Source: Klebsormidium nitens
Taxonomy: Eukaryota; Streptophyta; Klebsormidiophyceae; Klebsormidiales; Klebsormidiaceae
DNA: 64,000 nt
Reading direction: 5' to 3'
Assembly (NCBI GenBank): GCA_000708835.1
Contig: DF236953.1
Coordinates: 360,523-424,522 of the forward strand
A program made the translations under genes and the position numbers. The notes under the pieces are model-generated. The model did no database searches, was not told the DNA's origin, and saw only the letters and a program-made list of their open reading frames with translations. Positions 60,688-64,000 of this stretch are shown piece after piece (position 1 is the stretch's first letter; each line of letters starts with the position of its first letter).

Positions 60688-61591
60688 TAAACGATTGAGA
60701 TACATTACTAGTGGTGATCTCACAGGTTAGTCATGGCAGAGCTGGACTATGTTGCACGCAATTACGCTTCCGCTTTTCTGCAGCCGGTAATTACGTCGTC
60801 AATCGCAGCACCCTCACCGCGGTCATCGTTTGATTGACATGCGGGATCCACATCTCGGAGCTAGTTCATCCATCATTGCGCTTATGTCGAAAGCATGCCA
60901 TGATAATGCCGGGCTGTAGAATGCGATTATTGCATGCCGCAGTGTGGCCTTTTGAAATTTTGGCTTGAGCTTGCTTTTTAGCAATCTGAGCAGCTGTTTA
61001 GGCGTTCTATGACTGCGCGTTCACCGACATCCATTCACGTCGGTGCCTATGTGAAAGTGTGCCACCACACCATGATAGCCATTATAACTTCAGAGTACTT
61101 GCAATAGGGTGTTCCGATCATGGATGAGTTATCGTAAGCTATAGTGTAAGCACAGCTAGGAAATTCATACACGCACATGGCTCCTAGGTTAACCCAGGAC
61201 TAATTATAATGCATGTGACGCAATGATGTGGTTGTTACCGCCGCACACCATGCATGCATGACCAAATAATCAACCATGTGCGCTAGACATCGCATAGCAA
61301 CAATCTCATTTTGGATCACCATCATCCCAGACAAAATTGAACAATTGCAAGCTAGCCGTTACAATGACCATGCGTTGCCACCCTGCGCGCGCTGAGCAGT
61401 GCACAAGGCCGCGCTCATTTTGCGACCTCATAATTCAAGCGACGTTAGCCTGCTGCAGTAACACGGAAGAGCTGGACCCTTCTTCTGCACGGGCTGCGGG
61501 CAGCAAAACATCTTTGCAACTTTTGAGTCCTCTGAGATGCTTGTGAGTGTCAAGGTGGCGATACCATCGACTGGAAACGACCCTAGCTTGT
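60688..61591. other. Intergenic, convergent 3' ends of EngB and SEC31
   Basis: About 0.9 kb containing both 3' UTRs, AT-rich near 61060-61340 with a CATGCATGCATG run near 61250. No gene is seen. Confidence 0.5.
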
Positions 61592-63961
61592 TTATCTCAT
61601 TGTGCTCCTTGCGTGTATCAACCTCTTCAGAACGGGCATCCACTGGCTGCCCTCGTCCCAGTGCGTGGTCGTCATCTCAACCTGCACATGCTTCGCTGTC
61701 GGGATATCCCCTGCCGCAATCGCCTGCGCGACCCTCTGCAGTTTTTCCGTGAGGGCCGCCGACACGTCCCCGGTATTCAGCTTCACGAACAGCAGCCCCA
61801 ACTTTTTGGAGCTGTCCTCCGTCTCTTTCTTCCTGCTGGGGGGCATCGCCCCCGCCACCTCGTCAAACAGCTTGGTGATCACAGCAACCACCGGCTTCAG
61901 CTCAGCCTTCACTTTCGACACGTCAGCAGTGTGCACCGTGGGGGGAGGGCCGGCAGGCGACCGGGGGGGGCGCCGTGGGGGGCCGGTTGAGGGGCCACCA
62001 CGGGAGACACGGGCTGTGTAAATGGAGCGGGGGGTTGGGCCGGGTTTGAAGGGATAAACCGGGGGGGCGGCGTACTCTGGGTNNNNNNNNNNNNNNNNNN
62101 NNGGGGGTTGGGGTCCGGGGTTTGGAAACGGGGAGGTAAACCCGGGGGGGCGGCGGTACGTCGTGGGTAGTTGAGTACGGCGGCGAGGGGGGGTGGCCGG
62201 AGCAACCGCCGGCGGGGGGGCAAAATTGCTAGCGCCACCGGGCGTCCATACCGGGGCCGGGGGCGGGCCGACGACCGACGGGGTCGGCTGCATGAACTGC
62301 TGAGGCGGCCTGAATGACTGGGCCGGCTGCTGCACCCCCGGTTGCATGAAAGGCTGGGGGGGTTGGTGTCCGTATGCTGGCTGGGCCCCCTGTGCTGCTG
62401 CAGGGTTTGGGAGGTTCGGGGCCTCGAACGATTTCGGTTGGAAGCTCGGGGGCGGGCGCTGTGGGGGGGCTGCCAAGGGGGCCTCGGGCTGTTGGGGAAC
62501 GAAGGGGGGGGGCATGTTCGTCGGAGGGGGGGTGTACTTAGGCACGAAGGGGGCGGGTTGCTGCACTGGTTGGAACCCGGGCTGAGTCCGCTGCTCCACA
62601 TGACCTGCCGGGTTGAAAGGTGGCACGCTTGGCGGAGGCGCAGGTGGAGCACTCTGAACGTTGTACTGCTGCCAACTTTGTTGCGTTGGGGCTACTGGGA
62701 CCGGAGCATATGGGTTTGCCGTTGGTGCGTACGGGTTCAGGGGGGCTGTCTGCTGCTGATACTGAGCCCCCTGGTACGCTTGACTCTGCTGCGGCTGCGT
62801 GGGCTGGGGTGCATAGTACGCCTGGGTGCCAGCTGTCGCTTGTGGATTGGCCGGAGCTGCGACACCGGGGGCCGAGACGCTCTCCCCCTCGAAGGGAAAC
62901 TCGGGCGCCTCGACGGACTCGGGCGCGATCTGGCCGCTGCGGTAGATGCGGTCCCGCAGGACTTTGAGCCGGACGTCCGACTCGTCCGGAGGAATCAGCG
63001 CGAGGTACTCCATGGCCGTGGCCAACCGGCCCTGGTTTACGAGGAGCTCCGCATAGGTGCCAACTAGAGGGGCGAGTGAGGCCGACACCTTCTTGCGCCC
63101 AGTGGCGAGGCCGAGAACGACCACCTTCTCCATCACGTCCTGAAAAGCGGGGAGACTTGCTCAGTTCGACTAAGGTGGATGGCTGGTTGATACAGAAGCG
63201 GAGCACGGCACTCTTGCTTTTTACCAGCCAAGCGTTGTCAACAGGAGTTGGGGTCAATAAGGTTTAGATATGATGTGGAAGCTCTTACCTCGCAGAAAGA
63301 CCTGTGGAATTGACACAAAGCAGCCCTGCCGAAAAGAACCAATTCGTTGAACAATGGCACGAAAACCGGATGGTGGAAGTGTGATGTATTCTGGCCCGAT
63401 CGAGGAACTAAAGTTGTTCAGTGCTGAGGAGAGCAGCATCGAGATACACAATCCAAACCCACACGATCCAAAAATTTCCAGCTTCAACCTTCAGAGCATC
63501 TCTCTCTTCAACCTTCGGTGCGCCCACTCTCATGAAAGCCTCAACTTTGTCTTAAAACAAAGGTCGCAGCACACAGCCAAAGCCAAGTTGGGGTCGTCGT
63601 AAGCAACGATCGAGTAACTCTCAAACCCATGATACGCACCTGAATAGCGTCCACTGGGGGCCCCGCCTCGGTGCTCCCGGCCACCTTCTTCAGGTCCTTG
63701 GACCACTGCGCCGCCGCCTTCTCGATGTCGCCAGCGATCATGTAGCACAGCGTTGCAGCCTGCTGGAACTCCTGGTCCCGCCGGGCGGCCAGTTTGGCGG
63801 CCAGTTGCCCGCAGAGCGCGGTGCACTCGTCGCCCTGGGCCGAGTAGGTGCAGATGAGGGCCAGGGTCTCCTTCCAAAGGCTCAGGGGCCGCTCGGCAAC
63901 CAGGGACCGCCAGTCACTGCTGACAACGGCCGCGATGATCTTGGTGTACGGGCGCTTGACC
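61592..63961 (-). CDS. SEC31-like: SEC31, COPII outer-coat subunit, C-terminal part
   Basis: Two exons are visible: 63961-63640 and 63139-61592; the gene continues 5' beyond the window (intron from 63962). SEC31 with SEC13 forms the outer cage of COPII vesicles leaving the ER. The visible part starts in the alpha-solenoid (RPYTKIIAAVVSSDWRSLV, WKETLALICTYSAQGDE, LCYMIAGDIEKAAAQWSKDL, MEKVVVLG). It continues into the long Pro/Gln/Gly-rich region that activates the SAR1-SEC23 GTPase, and ends in a helical domain (KPVVAVITKLFDEV, SRKKETEDSSKKLGLLFVKL, HVQVEMTTTHWDEG). The exon join is phase 0 and fits the family. The proline-rich region is interrupted by the 20-N gap, so its length and frame there are assumed. 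Confidence 0.93.
62083..62102. other. Assembly gap of 20 N
   Basis: Twenty unresolved bases within the extremely G-rich (plus strand) proline-coding part of SEC31. The true gap length is unknown; the coding frame happens to stay open across a 20-base gap. Confidence 0.98.
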
Positions 63962-64000
63962 CTGCGGAAGTGAAAAGGACCCCGGAATGTGTCTGGAGAA

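Noticed and set aside
62342-63067. 241-codon plus-strand open frame opposite SEC31
   Set aside because: A shadow of the proline/glutamine-rich SEC31 exon, which has clear family similarity.
1-64000. Transfer RNA, ribosomal RNA, CRISPR array, prophage or viral sequence
   Set aside because: By eye I found no convincing tRNA box pairs, rRNA, regular spacer arrays or viral genes; the window reads as ordinary eukaryotic nuclear DNA. A tRNA scan would settle the tRNA question.

Overview
The window looks like nuclear DNA from a streptophyte green organism, most likely a charophyte alga of the Klebsormidium type (inferred from family content and gene style; no species can be proven from the sequence). 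The evidence is plant-lineage families (an ALKBH9-type RNA demethylase, a Root_cap-domain protein, a berberine-bridge-enzyme-like oxidase, a plant-style kinesin-8, an organellar EngB GTPase), GC-rich exons set in longer, more AT-rich introns, and GT-AG splicing throughout. Exon models below were built by hand from splice consensus, reading-frame continuity and family alignment recalled from memory.

Layout: (1) <1-6694 (+) ALKBH9-like demethylase, 5' cut by the window edge, with a PIF/Harbinger-like MITE in intron 1; (2) 8389-12649 (-) secreted Root_cap protein with an apparent one-base frameshift; (3) 16288-22219 (+) very large disordered protein with an MGCGC lipidation start; (4) 22992-29598 (-) secretory LamG-GT2 glycosyltransferase fusion; (5) 31006-39936 (+) kinesin-8; (6) 41844-48395 (+) BBE-like FAD oxidase; (7) 51395-55972 (-) large ectodomain protein with C-terminal membrane segments; (8) 56686-60687 (+) organellar EngB GTPase with a GC-AG first intron; (9) 61592->64000 (-) SEC31, 5' cut by the window edge and with a 20-N assembly gap. 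The genes are single-function eukaryotic loci on alternating strands; there is no operon logic. Possible shared (divergent) promoters lie at 29.6-31.0 kb and 56.0-56.7 kb. Long gene-poor stretches are 12.65-16.1 kb and 48.4-51.4 kb.

The most striking observation is not a gene. In at least five unrelated genes on both strands, introns contain ladders of decaying tandem copies of the edge of the adjoining exon, including its splice site. Copies are usually spaced about 110-220 bp, with several near 143-148 bp. They occur beside ALKBH9 exon 4, both ends of kinesin exon 7, both ends of oxidase exons 6 and 7, the oxidase stop codon, exon 4 of the membrane protein and EngB exon 7. This suggests a recurrent local duplication process that targets exon-intron borders and lengthens introns. 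It is the best candidate here for something undescribed.
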